This document shows, one piece after another, positions 35,831 to 44,426 of a DNA stretch of 64,000 nucleotides. Below the pieces are notes generated by a model that had not been told where the DNA came from, made no database searches, and saw only the letters and a program-made list of their open reading frames with translations. The first letter of the stretch is position 1, and each line of letters begins with the position of its first letter. The stretch covers positions 62,001-126,000 of the forward strand of contig CAJXLF010000007.1 in assembly GCA_913055805.1 (NCBI GenBank), written 5' to 3'. This DNA is from an uncultured Salinisphaerales bacterium. Lineage in GTDB: Bacteria; Pseudomonadota; Gammaproteobacteria; Nevskiales; CAJXLF01. A program made the position numbers and the translations under genes.

Positions 35831-37189
35831 ATGCACGTTCATATTCTGGGTATATGCGGCACGTTCATGGGGGGTGTCGCGTTGTTGGCCCGTGCCGCGG
35901 GGCATCGGGTGACCGGGTCTGACGAAAATGTTTATCCGCCCATGAGCACCATGCTGGCCGAGCAGGGCGTGGAAGTCATGCAGGGCTTCGATCCCGCGCA
36001 TCTGGATCCGGCGCCGGATGTGGTGGTGATCGGCAATGTCATGACACGGGGTAACCCGGCCGTAGAATATGTGCTGAACAAGGGGCTGGCCTACACTTCC
36101 GGACCCCAGTGGCTGGCTGAGCACGTTCTGCACGACCGCTGGGTGCTGGCCGCCTCGGGTACTCATGGCAAGACCACAACCAGCAGTATGCTGGCCTGGA
36201 TACTGGAACACGCCGGCCTTAAGCCGGGCTTCCTGATTGGTGGAGTGGCGGCTGATTTCGGCGTGTCCGCGCGCTTCGGGGAGAGTCCGTTTTTTGTGGT
36301 GGAAGCCGACGAATACGATACGGCCTTTTTCGACAAACGCTCCAAGTTTGTGCACTACCGTCCGCGCACCTTGATTGTGAACAACATCGAGTTCGACCAT
36401 GCGGATATTTTCGACGATCTCAAAGCCATCCGGCGCCAGTTCCATCACCTGATCCGCACGGTGCCGGGCGAGGGGCGCATTCTGGCGCCCGCCGCCGATG
36501 CCGAGGTGCAGACCACACTGCAAATGGGTTGCTGGACGCCGGTGGAGGCAGTCGATAGCGCGGACGGCTGGCAGGCGCAGATGCTCAGGCCAGACGGCAG
36601 CGAATTCAGTGTCCTGCTGGCAGGTGAGAAGCAGGGAGAAGTGCGCTGGGGCATGCTGGGCCGGCACAACGTGCTTAATGCCCTGGTAGCCATCGGCGCT
36701 GCACGCCACGCCGGGGTAAAGCCGGCTGATGCCTGCGCTGCGCTGAGCTGTTTCCGCGGCGTGAAACGCCGTATGGAACTGCGTGGTGAGGTGCGTGGCG
36801 TACGCGTCTACGACGACTTTGCCCATCACCCGACGGCTATCGAAACGACACTGGAAGGTGTACGCGCGCAGACCACGCAGGGTCGTATTCTGGCCGTTCT
36901 GGAACCGCGTTCAAATACCATGAAGATGGGCGTCCACGGCAGTCAGTTGGCGGATTCGATGCGGGCGGCGGATATCAGTTATATCTACCAGGGCCCAGGT
37001 GTCGACTGGGACGTGGCCGGGGCTTTTGCGCCTCTGGCTGAGCGCGCTCAGGTGTACCGTGATCTTGATGCGCTGGTGTCTGCGGTTACTTCGGCGGCCG
37101 CTGCTGAAGATCGTATTGTGGTCATGAGTAACGGTGGTTTCGGCGGTGTTCATGGCAAGTTGCTGGATGCCCTGCAGGCTACGGCCTGA
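35831..37189 (+). CDS. mpl: UDP-N-acetylmuramate:L-alanyl-gamma-D-glutamyl-meso-diaminopimelate ligase
   Basis: This 452-residue Mur-ligase-family enzyme recycles the tripeptide released from old peptidoglycan by joining it to UDP-MurNAc. The N terminus MHVHILGICGTFMGGVALLA, the P-loop SGTHGKTTTSSMLAW and VEADEYDTAFFDKRSKFVHY are typical of Mpl rather than MurC. The ATG at 35831 follows GGGAGAG. In frame, an open stretch runs upstream inside the membrane-protein gene but is not conserved. Confidence 0.95.
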   Translation: MHVHILGICGTFMGGVALLARAAGHRVTGSDENVYPPMSTMLAEQGVEVMQGFDPAHLDPAPDVVVIGNVMTRGNPAVEYVLNKGLAYTSGPQWLAEHVLHDRWVLAASGTHGKTTTSSMLAWILEHAGLKPGFLIGGVAADFGVSARFGESPFFVVEADEYDTAFFDKRSKFVHYRPRTLIVNNIEFDHADIFDDLKAIRRQFHHLIRTVPGEGRILAPAADAEVQTTLQMGCWTPVEAVDSADGWQAQMLRPDGSEFSVLLAGEKQGEVRWGMLGRHNVLNALVAIGAARHAGVKPADACAALSCFRGVKRRMELRGEVRGVRVYDDFAHHPTAIETTLEGVRAQTTQGRILAVLEPRSNTMKMGVHGSQLADSMRAADISYIYQGPGVDWDVAGAFAPLAERAQVYRDLDALVSAVTSAAAAEDRIVVMSNGGFGGVHGKLLDALQATA

Positions 37190-37520
37190 CTTGACCCCTG
37201 CTGCGAACGGGCGCAAACTCCGCCGCGCTATGAATAACTTTATGCACCGACTTCCGACGATTCGCATCCAGGCGCGCCGCGTATGGCGCAAGCCGGGGTG
37301 GCTGCGTGCCGTCGTGAGTTGCAGGAGTGCTTCATAGACTTTGTAACAGGATTCCACGAAAGGCCGCAGCGTTTTAAACCCTGCGGCCTTTTTTGTTTGC
37401 ACAACGCCTTCCCCTTCGGGAAGACCCTTGACTCAAGGGGAGAGGCGGCAGGAAAGGAAAAGGCAGGAACTGCAGGACGCGTAGCCCGAGTGGATTGGGT
37501 GTAACGAGTAAGGAAGAATC
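37190..37520. other. Intergenic region between mpl and the EamA transporter
   Basis: This 331-base spacer holds a small open frame starting with ATG at about 37230 and ending at 37337, without a ribosome binding site and unlike any family I know. A strong terminator follows at 37359-37396, then the leader of the EamA gene with AAGGAAG before its ATG. The 170 bases between the mpl stop and the terminator are longer than a mpl 3' tail needs and could encode a small RNA. Near 37480 the sequence GCGTAGCCCGAGTGGATTGG resembles dispersed GTAGCCCGGATG-type intergenic repeats. Confidence 0.4.
37359..37396 (+). terminator. Intrinsic terminator downstream of mpl
   Basis: AAAGGCCGCAG (37359-37369) and CTGCGGCCTTT (37381-37391) form an 11-bp perfect stem with an 11-base loop, followed by a T-run (TTTTTTGTTT). 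It is strong and is placed 170 bases after the mpl stop. Confidence 0.88.
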
Positions 37521-38420
37521 ATGTCGATACCGGCAGCCTATACAACCGTCGTACTGATATGGGCGACAACGCCTCTGGCGATCAAGTGGAGCAGCATCGG
37601 CCTGGGTTATACCGGGGCCGCCCTGGGGCGCATGGCCCTGGGCGCATTTCTGGCCAGCCTGCTGGTATTGTTGCTGCGCAAACCCTTTCCCTGGCATGCG
37701 CGTGCACAGCGCGGTTACGCTGTCGCCAGCCTCGGCGTGTTTGGCGCCATGTCACTGGTTTACTGGAGCAGTCAGTACGTGCCGTCAGGCCTGATTTCCG
37801 TACTTTTCGGTATCACGCCCATTCTGTCCGGGGTGCTGGCCTACTGGATTCTCGATGAGCGTAGTCTGTCGCCCTTGCGTTTCCTGGCTTTGCTGAGCGC
37901 TGTCGGCGGTCTGGCCATGGTCTTTGGCGGTGAAGCTTTTGCGCTGGACGGGGTGAATGCCCCTGCCTTGAAAGGCTTGCTGGGCCTGGTTGGCGCCACC
38001 ATATGCTTTTCGCTGAGCGCCGTGCTGGTGAAGCGTTATGACAGTGGCATTGATCCGCTATCGCATACCGCTGGCACCTTGCTGTATTCACTGCCCGGCT
38101 ATGTGCTGACGTGGTATTTCATGGATGGGCATCTGCCGGTCGCGGTAGACAGCCGTTCAGTCATGGCGACCCTGTATCTGGCCCTGTTCGGCTCCGTGGT
38201 GGGGTTTGTAGCCTACTTTTATGTGCTGCAGCGCCTGTCGACACTGACCGTGGCCCTGATCCCCTTGCTGACGCCGGTGTTGGCGCTGGCTCTGGGTAAT
38301 ATGCTGGAAGGAGAGACACTGAGTGTCATGGCGCTTGGCGGCGCCGGCCTGATTCTGGTCTCGTTGGCTGTGTTTCAGCTGGACGGGCTGCTGCGCTCGA
38401 CCTCATTGGCTGATCAATAA
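37521..38420 (+). CDS. EamA/DMT-family transporter
   Basis: This 299-residue membrane protein has about ten helices in two repeated EamA halves (for example WATTPLAIKWSSIGLGYTGAAL and GLLGLVGATICFSLSAVLVKRY). Each half has the typical bundle of five helices. DMT-superfamily members export or import small metabolites; the substrate cannot be read. AAGGAAG lies 4 bases before the ATG. The 3' end overlaps a small lipoprotein gene on the other strand. Confidence 0.88.
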   Translation: MSIPAAYTTVVLIWATTPLAIKWSSIGLGYTGAALGRMALGAFLASLLVLLLRKPFPWHARAQRGYAVASLGVFGAMSLVYWSSQYVPSGLISVLFGITPILSGVLAYWILDERSLSPLRFLALLSAVGGLAMVFGGEAFALDGVNAPALKGLLGLVGATICFSLSAVLVKRYDSGIDPLSHTAGTLLYSLPGYVLTWYFMDGHLPVAVDSRSVMATLYLALFGSVVGFVAYFYVLQRLSTLTVALIPLLTPVLALALGNMLEGETLSVMALGGAGLILVSLAVFQLDGLLRSTSLADQ

Positions 38421-38698
38421 GCGCGGTCGATGCAATTGAAACGCCAGATGACGCGATATTCAGTGGCGCCGGGTTCGGTGCTGTCGACGACCGCATTGGT
38501 TTCGGACTGCAGGTCGTAGACCTGCTGTGTCTTGCGGCAGGCCTTGGTGGCTTCGCTTTCGGCTGAGCGCCGGGCCGACTCAATGCTGGGGCCCTGGGCG
38601 ATTACCTTGAGGCTATGGTCACCCTGCGGCAGCAGGGTGGCCTGGCCCGCACAGGCGGACAGGTAAAGACTCAATACCAGGATCAGGCAGTTACGCAT
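38414..38698 (-). CDS. Small lipoprotein, uncharacterised
   Basis: This 94-residue protein has a lipobox LSAC (Cys16) after MRNCLILVLSLY. The mature region contains ARRSAESEATKACRKTQQVYDLQ and ends in VIWRFNCIDRAY, with two further Cys residues that could pair. I do not recognise the family. The start ATG at 38696-38698 gives a clean signal peptide. Its stop lies within the end of the EamA gene. Confidence 0.65.
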   Translation of the reverse strand: MRNCLILVLSLYLSACAGQATLLPQGDHSLKVIAQGPSIESARRSAESEATKACRKTQQVYDLQSETNAVVDSTEPGATEYRVIWRFNCIDRAY

Positions 38699-38794
38699 GA
38701 TTGATTTATACCACAGCTCCGTTCCGGTGACTGAAGCCAGCCAGGCGACATGGCACAATGCGAGTGTTTTATTCCTTCAGGTAACTGACCAGAC

Positions 38795-40168
38795 ATGCAA
38801 CTCGTAGCCGCGCGTAACCCGCAACTTGACCAGAAACTTCCCGACGAATCCGCGCTGATCGAGGTTGTGCGAAACGCGCTGGATGTGGCCAGGACATCAG
38901 GAGCGACGGCAGCGGCCGCCAGTGTCGGTGTCAGTACGGCATTGACGGTGCAGGTGCGCAAGGGCGAAGTGGAAACCGTCGAGTTTCAGGATGACCGTGA
39001 TCTGGGGGTCACGGTTTACTTCGGCAAGCGCAAGGCCCATGCCAGTACCGCCGATTTTGCAGCGACAGCTGTTGCCGAGACGGTGGAAATGGCCTGCAGT
39101 ATGGCGCGGCATATGGCGGAAGATCCCTGGTCCGGTCTGGCGGATGCCGACCGCATGGCGAGCGAATTCCCGGATCTCGGCCTGGACCATCCCTGGCCGC
39201 TGGAAGTGGATCAGGCCATCGAACTGGCGCGCCGTAGTGAAAGCGCCGCTTTCGACTACGATTCCCGTATTCACAACAGCGACGGCGCCAGTCTGGATAC
39301 CCGACGGGGCGTTTCGGTTTATGCCAACAGCCACGGTTTCGTCGGCTGCAAGCGGGGCACCGAGCACAGCCTGTCCTGCGTGGTGCTGGCGAAAGATGAA
39401 AAGACCGGCGCCATGCAGCGCGATTACTGGTACGACAACGTGCGCCTGCCGCAGAATCTGGCTGATCCGGAAAGCATCGGCCGCCAGGCGGCGCAACGCA
39501 CCGTGGCGCGGCTGGGAGCCCGCGAATTCACGACCTGCCAGGCGCCGGTGCTGTTTCCGGCCGAACTGGCGCGTGGCCTGATCGGCAGCTTCATCGGCGC
39601 AATCAGCGGTGGCGCGCTGTACCGCAAGGCCAGCTTTCTGCTCAACAAGCTGGGTGAGCCTGTATTTGCCGATCATGTGCGCATTCATCAGCAACCGTTG
39701 TTGCCCGGCGGCATGGGCAGTGCGTCGTTCGATCGGGAAGGCGTGACCACACAGACCCGCGACCTGATCACCGGCGGGGTGTTGCAGGGTTATGTGCTGG
39801 GTTCCTACTCCGCCCGCCGCCTGGGGCTGGAAAGCACGGGTAATGCCGGCGGTGTCTATAACCTGATCGTTGAGCCGGGCGAACTGGATCGTAGCGGAAT
39901 GCTGCAGGAAATGGGCACCGGCCTGCTGGTCACCGAACTCATGGGCTCGGGCGGCAGCACAGTGACCGGCGACTATTCCCGTGGCGGTTCGGGATTCTGG
40001 GTGGAGAATGGCGTTATTGCCTATCCGGTGGAGAACATCACCATCGCCGGCAATCTCAAGGATATGTATCGCGGCATTGTGGCCGTCGGCAATGACGTCG
40101 ATATGCGCGGCAATATCCGCAGTGGTTCGATCCTGGTCGACCGCATGACCATTGCAGGGCAGGGATAA
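38795..40168 (+). CDS. pmbA: Metalloprotease PmbA/TldE
   Basis: This 457-residue protein belongs to the TldD/TldE (PmbA) family. With TldD it forms a heterodimeric peptidase that matures microcins and degrades unfolded peptides; TldE lacks the zinc HExxxH site, and none is visible here. Typical segments are GSASFDREGVTTQTRDLI, NAGGVYNLIVEPG and SGFWVENGVIAYPVENITIAGNL. TldD is not in the window. It is convergent with mgtE. Confidence 0.95.
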   Translation: MQLVAARNPQLDQKLPDESALIEVVRNALDVARTSGATAAAASVGVSTALTVQVRKGEVETVEFQDDRDLGVTVYFGKRKAHASTADFAATAVAETVEMACSMARHMAEDPWSGLADADRMASEFPDLGLDHPWPLEVDQAIELARRSESAAFDYDSRIHNSDGASLDTRRGVSVYANSHGFVGCKRGTEHSLSCVVLAKDEKTGAMQRDYWYDNVRLPQNLADPESIGRQAAQRTVARLGAREFTTCQAPVLFPAELARGLIGSFIGAISGGALYRKASFLLNKLGEPVFADHVRIHQQPLLPGGMGSASFDREGVTTQTRDLITGGVLQGYVLGSYSARRLGLESTGNAGGVYNLIVEPGELDRSGMLQEMGTGLLVTELMGSGGSTVTGDYSRGGSGFWVENGVIAYPVENITIAGNLKDMYRGIVAVGNDVDMRGNIRSGSILVDRMTIAGQG

Positions 40169-40172
40169 GGAA

Positions 40173-40300
40173 CTCACGCAAAGGCGCAGACAGCGCGGAA
40201 GAAAGAGATCCCCCGTAATTCCCTGGAATGACGTTTTCCTATTGAATCTGCATTAATTTGCGTATTAACAGGCATTGGCGTCTGTGCGCCTTTGCCTGAG
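40173..40300. repeat. Inverted repeat flanking the pmbA/mgtE convergent spacer
   Basis: CTCACGCAAAGGCGCAGACAG (40173-40193) is matched on the opposite strand by CTCAGGCAAAGGCGCACAGA (40281-40300), differing at a few positions. The two arms lie just inside the two stop codons and the centre is A+T-richer. The spacer is otherwise without a gene. It resembles the GCAAAGGCGC-type intergenic repeats seen in many proteobacteria, and could fold or end transcription from both sides. Confidence 0.6.
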
Positions 40301-40303
40301 GGT

Positions 40304-41662
40304 TCAAAGCAGGATCAGGGCGCCTAGTCCCAGGAAAGCGAAAAACCCGACCACGTCGGTAATCGTGGTCAGCACCACGCTGCCCGCCAGCGCCGGATCA
40401 ATGTTGAGCTTGCGCATGATCAGCGGCAGGCCCACGCCGGATGCCGCAGCGATGATCTGATTCAGAATCATGGCCATGCCGATCACGGCAGACAGCAAGG
40501 GATTGCGGAACCAGACCAGTACAATCAGCGCGACCACGACCGCCCAGGCCAGGCCATTGATAGTGGCTACCGCCAGTTCCTTGAGTAACAGGGTGCGCGC
40601 ATTACGGGTGCCGATCTGTCCCAGAGCCAGGCCCCGGATCATCAATGTAAGTGTCTGGCTGCCGCCTATGCCGCCCATACTGGCGACGATGGGCATGAGC
40701 ACTGCCAGCGCTACTACCTGGTCGATCGTACCTTCGAACAGCCCCACGACGCGGGCGGCGAGAAAGGCGGTAAAGAGGTTGATGCCCAGCCAGACAGCGC
40801 GGCGGCGGGCGCTGGAAATAATGGGCGCAAACAAGTCTTCTTCTTCGTCAAGACCTGCGCGGCTCATGAAGTTATGTTCCGCTTCGTCGCGGATGGTATC
40901 GACCACGTCGTCAATCGTGATGCGGCCGAGCAGCACACCCTGGTCATCGACGACGGGCGCGGATACCAGGTCCAGATCCTGGAATTTTCTGGCTACCTGG
41001 GTTTCGCCGGTGTTGACATTGAGCGGGTCCAGCTCGGTGTCCATGATTTCCGCAATGCGCTTGTCGGGATCCAGTGTCAGTAACTTGTCCAGTGACACTG
41101 CGCCCAGGTAACGGCCATAGCGATTGACCACAAACAGTTTGTCGGTGCCGTCGGGCAACTCCGCACGCTGGCGCAGGTAGCGCAGTACCACATCGACAGT
41201 GACGTCCGGGCGGATAGTCACAGTGTCGATGTTCATCAGGCCGCCAGCACTGTCGGCGGGGTAGGAAAGAATGGACTCCAGACGCTGGCGGTTCTGGTAA
41301 TCCATTGACCTCAGTACCTGCTGGGTCAGTGTTTCCGGCAGATCTTCGAGAAGGTCGGCGAGGTCGTCGATGTCGAGGCCTTCGGTGGCGGCCAGCAACA
41401 CCTCATCGTCCAGGCGCTCAATGAGGTTGGTTCGCACTTCGTCATTGACGTGCAGCAGGACTTCACCGTGATCCTCGGGATCGACCAGGCCCCAGACGAT
41501 TTTGCGCTTGGTGGGTGGAATGCCCTCGAGCAGAACGGCGACCTCGGCAGCGTTCAGCTCGTGCAACATGGGTTGCACACGCCGCATACGACCGGTTTCC
41601 AGCGCACGATGCAGGTGCGCCAGAACGTCGTCGCTGTCACGCTGCTGGACGTTCTCGGTCAT
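40304..41662 (-). CDS. mgtE: Magnesium transporter MgtE
   Basis: This 452-residue magnesium channel has an N-terminal MgtE-N helical domain, two CBS domains (LFVVNRYGRYLGAVSLDKLL and SAPVVDDQGVLLGRITIDDVVD) and five C-terminal membrane helices with GGIGGSQTLTLMIRGLALG, the pore motif. Mg2+ bound to the CBS part closes the channel. It follows the ptsI gene on the same strand after 158 bases, the last of the long minus-strand train. Confidence 0.96.
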   Translation of the reverse strand: MTENVQQRDSDDVLAHLHRALETGRMRRVQPMLHELNAAEVAVLLEGIPPTKRKIVWGLVDPEDHGEVLLHVNDEVRTNLIERLDDEVLLAATEGLDIDDLADLLEDLPETLTQQVLRSMDYQNRQRLESILSYPADSAGGLMNIDTVTIRPDVTVDVVLRYLRQRAELPDGTDKLFVVNRYGRYLGAVSLDKLLTLDPDKRIAEIMDTELDPLNVNTGETQVARKFQDLDLVSAPVVDDQGVLLGRITIDDVVDTIRDEAEHNFMSRAGLDEEEDLFAPIISSARRRAVWLGINLFTAFLAARVVGLFEGTIDQVVALAVLMPIVASMGGIGGSQTLTLMIRGLALGQIGTRNARTLLLKELAVATINGLAWAVVVALIVLVWFRNPLLSAVIGMAMILNQIIAAASGVGLPLIMRKLNIDPALAGSVVLTTITDVVGFFAFLGLGALILL

Positions 41663-41820
41663 GCCGCCGATCCTGATTGGGGAAATCGCAGCAAAGTTAC
41701 CTGCAATCTCGTTGGCCGTCCATTGGCCGGCGCTAAGTACTTGTTGCTTTTAGGCTTTCAAGATCAGTCCGGGCATGCCGCAGCGCAAGAAAAAGCTGCG
41801 GGAAGTCAGCCGTGCCGGAT

Positions 41821-43563
41821 TCAGTGGCCGTTGCTGAGGGCGGCGATGCGCTCGTGCATTTCGGCGGCATCGCTGCTTTCCAGCACCGCAGCCGCCCTGA
41901 TGCGCAGTTCGGCAATATTGCTCTGCATGATGATGCGCTTGACCTCCAGGATGCTGGAAGGATGCATGCTGAACTCGGTCAGCCCCAATCCCAGCAACAG
42001 ATGGGTGTAGCGCGGATCGGAGGCCATCTCACCGCACATGGAGACAGGGATGCCGGCCGCCTGGCCGCTTGTAATGCTCATGTGGATCAGGCGTAGCACT
42101 GCCGGGTGCAACGGGTCATAAAGATAGTTGACTTCGTCGTCCACGCGGTCGATGGCCAGCGTGTACTGGATGAGGTCATTGGTGCCCAGGGAGAAAAAGT
42201 CGGCGTAACGAGCCAGCATGGGGGCTGCCAGTGCTGCCGCCGGCACCTCGATCATTGCACCTACCGGTACGTTGTTGTCGAAAGCCAGTCCCTCCGCCCG
42301 CAGCTCGACTTTCAGTTCTTCAATGATATGCCGTGCCTGCCGCAGCTCCTGCAAATTGGAAATCATCGGCAGCATGATGCGCACCGCGCCTTCGGCAGAT
42401 GCGCGCAGCAGGGCGCGTAACTGGACGCGGAACATGTCGGCTTCTTTCAGGCACAGGCGAATAGCGCGCAGACCCAGGGCCGGGTTGCTCGGGGTGGGGC
42501 CGGAATGACTGCGACCGCTGTCGATCTGTTTGTCCGCGCCCAGGTCCAGCGTGCGGATGGTAACCGGGCCGTGGGCCGCGGAGACCACTTTGCGGTAGGC
42601 CTCGTATTGCTCCTCTTCGTCCGGCAGTCTGTCCCGGTTCATGTAGAGGAATTCGGTGCGGTAGAGACCCACGCCTTCCGCGCCGACCGCGTGCGCGGCC
42701 TTGCTGTCCTCGGACAGTTCGATGTTGGCCAGCAGAGTGATTTTCTGACCGTCACTGGATACCGCCGGTTCTTTCTTGAGGCGTGAAAGCATGCGCCGGT
42801 AGCGGGCGTCGCGTGCCTGGCGCCGGCGGTAGAATTCCAGCGCCTGCAGATCGGGGCTGGCGATGGCATGCCCCTGTTCGCCGTCGAGTATGATTTCCTC
42901 GTCATCGCTGAGCAGGCGGCGGGCATGGTGCAGGCCCACGATGGCCGGAATGCCCAGGCTGCGCGCCAGAATGGCCGTATGTGACAGCGGGCCGCCATAT
43001 TCGGTGATGTAAGCGGCGACTCCCTGTTGATGCAGAATAATGATGTCTGCCGGCGTGATGTCATCGGCGACGACAACGGCCGGTGCGGTATTTTTCCCCC
43101 TCGGCGCATTCAGTGGACGGTCTTGCTTGAGCAGGATGCGTTGAATGCGCTGGGTAACATGTTCGACGTCGTCCCGGCGGGTGCGCAGATAGGCGTCTTC
43201 CATCTGATCGAAGACCGCGACCAGACTGTCACGCTGCAGTTTCAGGGCCCATTCGGCGTTGCAGTGGCGTTCGGCAATCAGCGCTTCCACGGCATCACTC
43301 ATGGCGCTGTCCTGCATCATCAACAAGTGGGTGTCGATGAAGGCGGCAATGTCGGGGGGCGCGCTGGCCGGTATCTTTTCACGTATATCGCTGAGCTGGC
43401 GCTTGGCTTCCGCCAGCCCTTCACGGAAACGCTGTACCTCGTCAGCGATTTGCCCATTGCTGATCTCGACTTCGGGAATATCCAGTTCGCCACTGTGCAC
43501 CTTGTGCACGCGGCCAATCACGACTCCGCGTGATACGCCGATGCCGGACAGCCACAAGCTCAC
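41821..43563 (-). CDS. ptsI: Phosphoenolpyruvate-protein phosphotransferase (PTS Enzyme I)
   Basis: This 580-residue Enzyme I takes phosphate from PEP and passes it to HPr. The active histidine lies in GGPLSHTAILARSLGIPAIVG near residue 195. PEP-binding parts are GVGLYRTEFLYMNRD and FFSLGTNDLIQYTL, with the catalytic Cys in VSMCGEMASDP. There is no GAF domain, so this is EI and not EI-Ntr (PtsP). The start is GTG at 43561-43563 with GGGAGA before it. It closes a set of HPr, EIIA, RapZ, HprK and PtsN genes with no sugar permease. Confidence 0.95.
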   Translation of the reverse strand: MSLWLSGIGVSRGVVIGRVHKVHSGELDIPEVEISNGQIADEVQRFREGLAEAKRQLSDIREKIPASAPPDIAAFIDTHLLMMQDSAMSDAVEALIAERHCNAEWALKLQRDSLVAVFDQMEDAYLRTRRDDVEHVTQRIQRILLKQDRPLNAPRGKNTAPAVVVADDITPADIIILHQQGVAAYITEYGGPLSHTAILARSLGIPAIVGLHHARRLLSDDEEIILDGEQGHAIASPDLQALEFYRRRQARDARYRRMLSRLKKEPAVSSDGQKITLLANIELSEDSKAAHAVGAEGVGLYRTEFLYMNRDRLPDEEEQYEAYRKVVSAAHGPVTIRTLDLGADKQIDSGRSHSGPTPSNPALGLRAIRLCLKEADMFRVQLRALLRASAEGAVRIMLPMISNLQELRQARHIIEELKVELRAEGLAFDNNVPVGAMIEVPAAALAAPMLARYADFFSLGTNDLIQYTLAIDRVDDEVNYLYDPLHPAVLRLIHMSITSGQAAGIPVSMCGEMASDPRYTHLLLGLGLTEFSMHPSSILEVKRIIMQSNIAELRIRAAAVLESSDAAEMHERIAALSNGH

Positions 43564-43589
43564 TGTTTTCTCCCGGTGATATGAACGGC

Positions 43590-43693
43590 GAGATGCGAGA
43601 TATGAAGTGTGAAATGAAAGGCATGCAGCAGTTTGCCGGCAGCCATGACCGGTGCTTTACGTCTCAGGTCTTCCATCTCACGTCTCACGTTAC
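43590..43693. repeat. Heptad (7-bp) tandem repeats in opposite orientation between HPr and ptsI genes
   Basis: Bases 43590-43617 read as heptads GAGATGC, GAGATAT, GAAGTGT, GAAATGA. Bases 43659-43693 read ACGTCTC, AGGTCTT, CCATCTC, ACGTCTC, ACGTTAC, the opposite orientation of the same kind of unit. The 41-base centre is unrepeated. The array fills the spacer between the HPr stop and the ptsI start. Related heptads occur at 58271-58298 inside hisC. Confidence 0.65.
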
Positions 43694-43965
43694 TATTCGT
43701 CTTCGTCGAAACGCCTTGCGATCAGGGCGTCAAGCGCGTCCAGTGCCTGTTCGGCGTCGTCGCCTTCGGCGCTGAGGGTGAGCACAGACCCCTTGGCAGC
43801 CGCCAGCATCATGACACCCATGATGCTTTTGCCGCTGACCTCGCGACCGCCCTTGGTAATGCGGATATCGCAGCTGAAGTGAGCGGCTTCGGTGACCAGT
43901 TTGGCGGCAGCGCGTGCATGCAGGCCCAGCTTGTTAATGATCTGAACTTCCCTTTCGAGTGCCAT
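43693..43965 (-). CDS. ptsH: Phosphocarrier protein HPr
   Basis: This 90-residue HPr has the phosphorylated histidine in GLHARAAAK (His16) and the regulatory serine in KSIMGVMML (Ser47), the site HprK would phosphorylate. Both are intact. HPr receives phosphate from EI. It follows an EIIA-Man gene and precedes ptsI. Confidence 0.95.
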   Translation of the reverse strand: MALEREVQIINKLGLHARAAAKLVTEAAHFSCDIRITKGGREVSGKSIMGVMMLAAAKGSVLTLSAEGDDAEQALDALDALIARRFDEDE

Positions 43966-43980
43966 GTGTGTGTCTCTGTA

Positions 43981-44376
43981 TCAGTTGTTCTCATCCGCCA
44001 CCAGAATGCCCTGGCGGCCACCCTTGACCACGCCCTGGGTCATGGCTTCAAGTTCGAGCTCCGGATAATTGAAAATGCGAACCAGCATGGGAAGATTGAG
44101 TCCGGCCACCACGCGCGCCTGGCAACTTTCGGCGGCACGCATGGCAATGTTGCTGGGTGTGGAGCCGAAAGCATCCGTGAGCATCAGTACGCCATCGCCG
44201 CTATCCAGTGCCTGCGCCTTGTCCAGCGTTTGTTGCACCATTTCGTCCGGATCCTGGGTGCGATGAATATCCACTACTCCAAGCGGCATGGGCGCTTCAC
44301 CGATCATTTCGGTGACGGTGTTGACCAGGTCTGCACCCAGTTTTCCATGGGTGACGAGTAAAACGGCTACGGCCAT
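43981..44376 (-). CDS. PTS fructose/mannose-type EIIA domain protein
   Basis: This 131-residue single-domain EIIA of the mannose class has the active histidine in VTHGKLG (His10) and GVLMLTDAFGSTPSNIA. No EIIB, EIIC or EIID partner is in the window, so it likely serves as a regulator or phosphate sink rather than in sugar import. It lies between rapZ and the HPr gene. Confidence 0.92.
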   Translation of the reverse strand: MAVAVLLVTHGKLGADLVNTVTEMIGEAPMPLGVVDIHRTQDPDEMVQQTLDKAQALDSGDGVLMLTDAFGSTPSNIAMRAAESCQARVVAGLNLPMLVRIFNYPELELEAMTQGVVKGGRQGILVADENN

Positions 44377-44426
44377 AGTGAGTGCCTGTCCTTCGCTGTT
44401 ATCCGGCGCGGCGTCAGCCTGCGACT

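Noticed and set aside
41778-41801. Inverted repeat CCGCAGC/GCTGCGG downstream of ptsI as a terminator
   Set aside because: On the minus strand the stem is not followed by a T-run; the loop is A/T-rich but this is not terminator-like.
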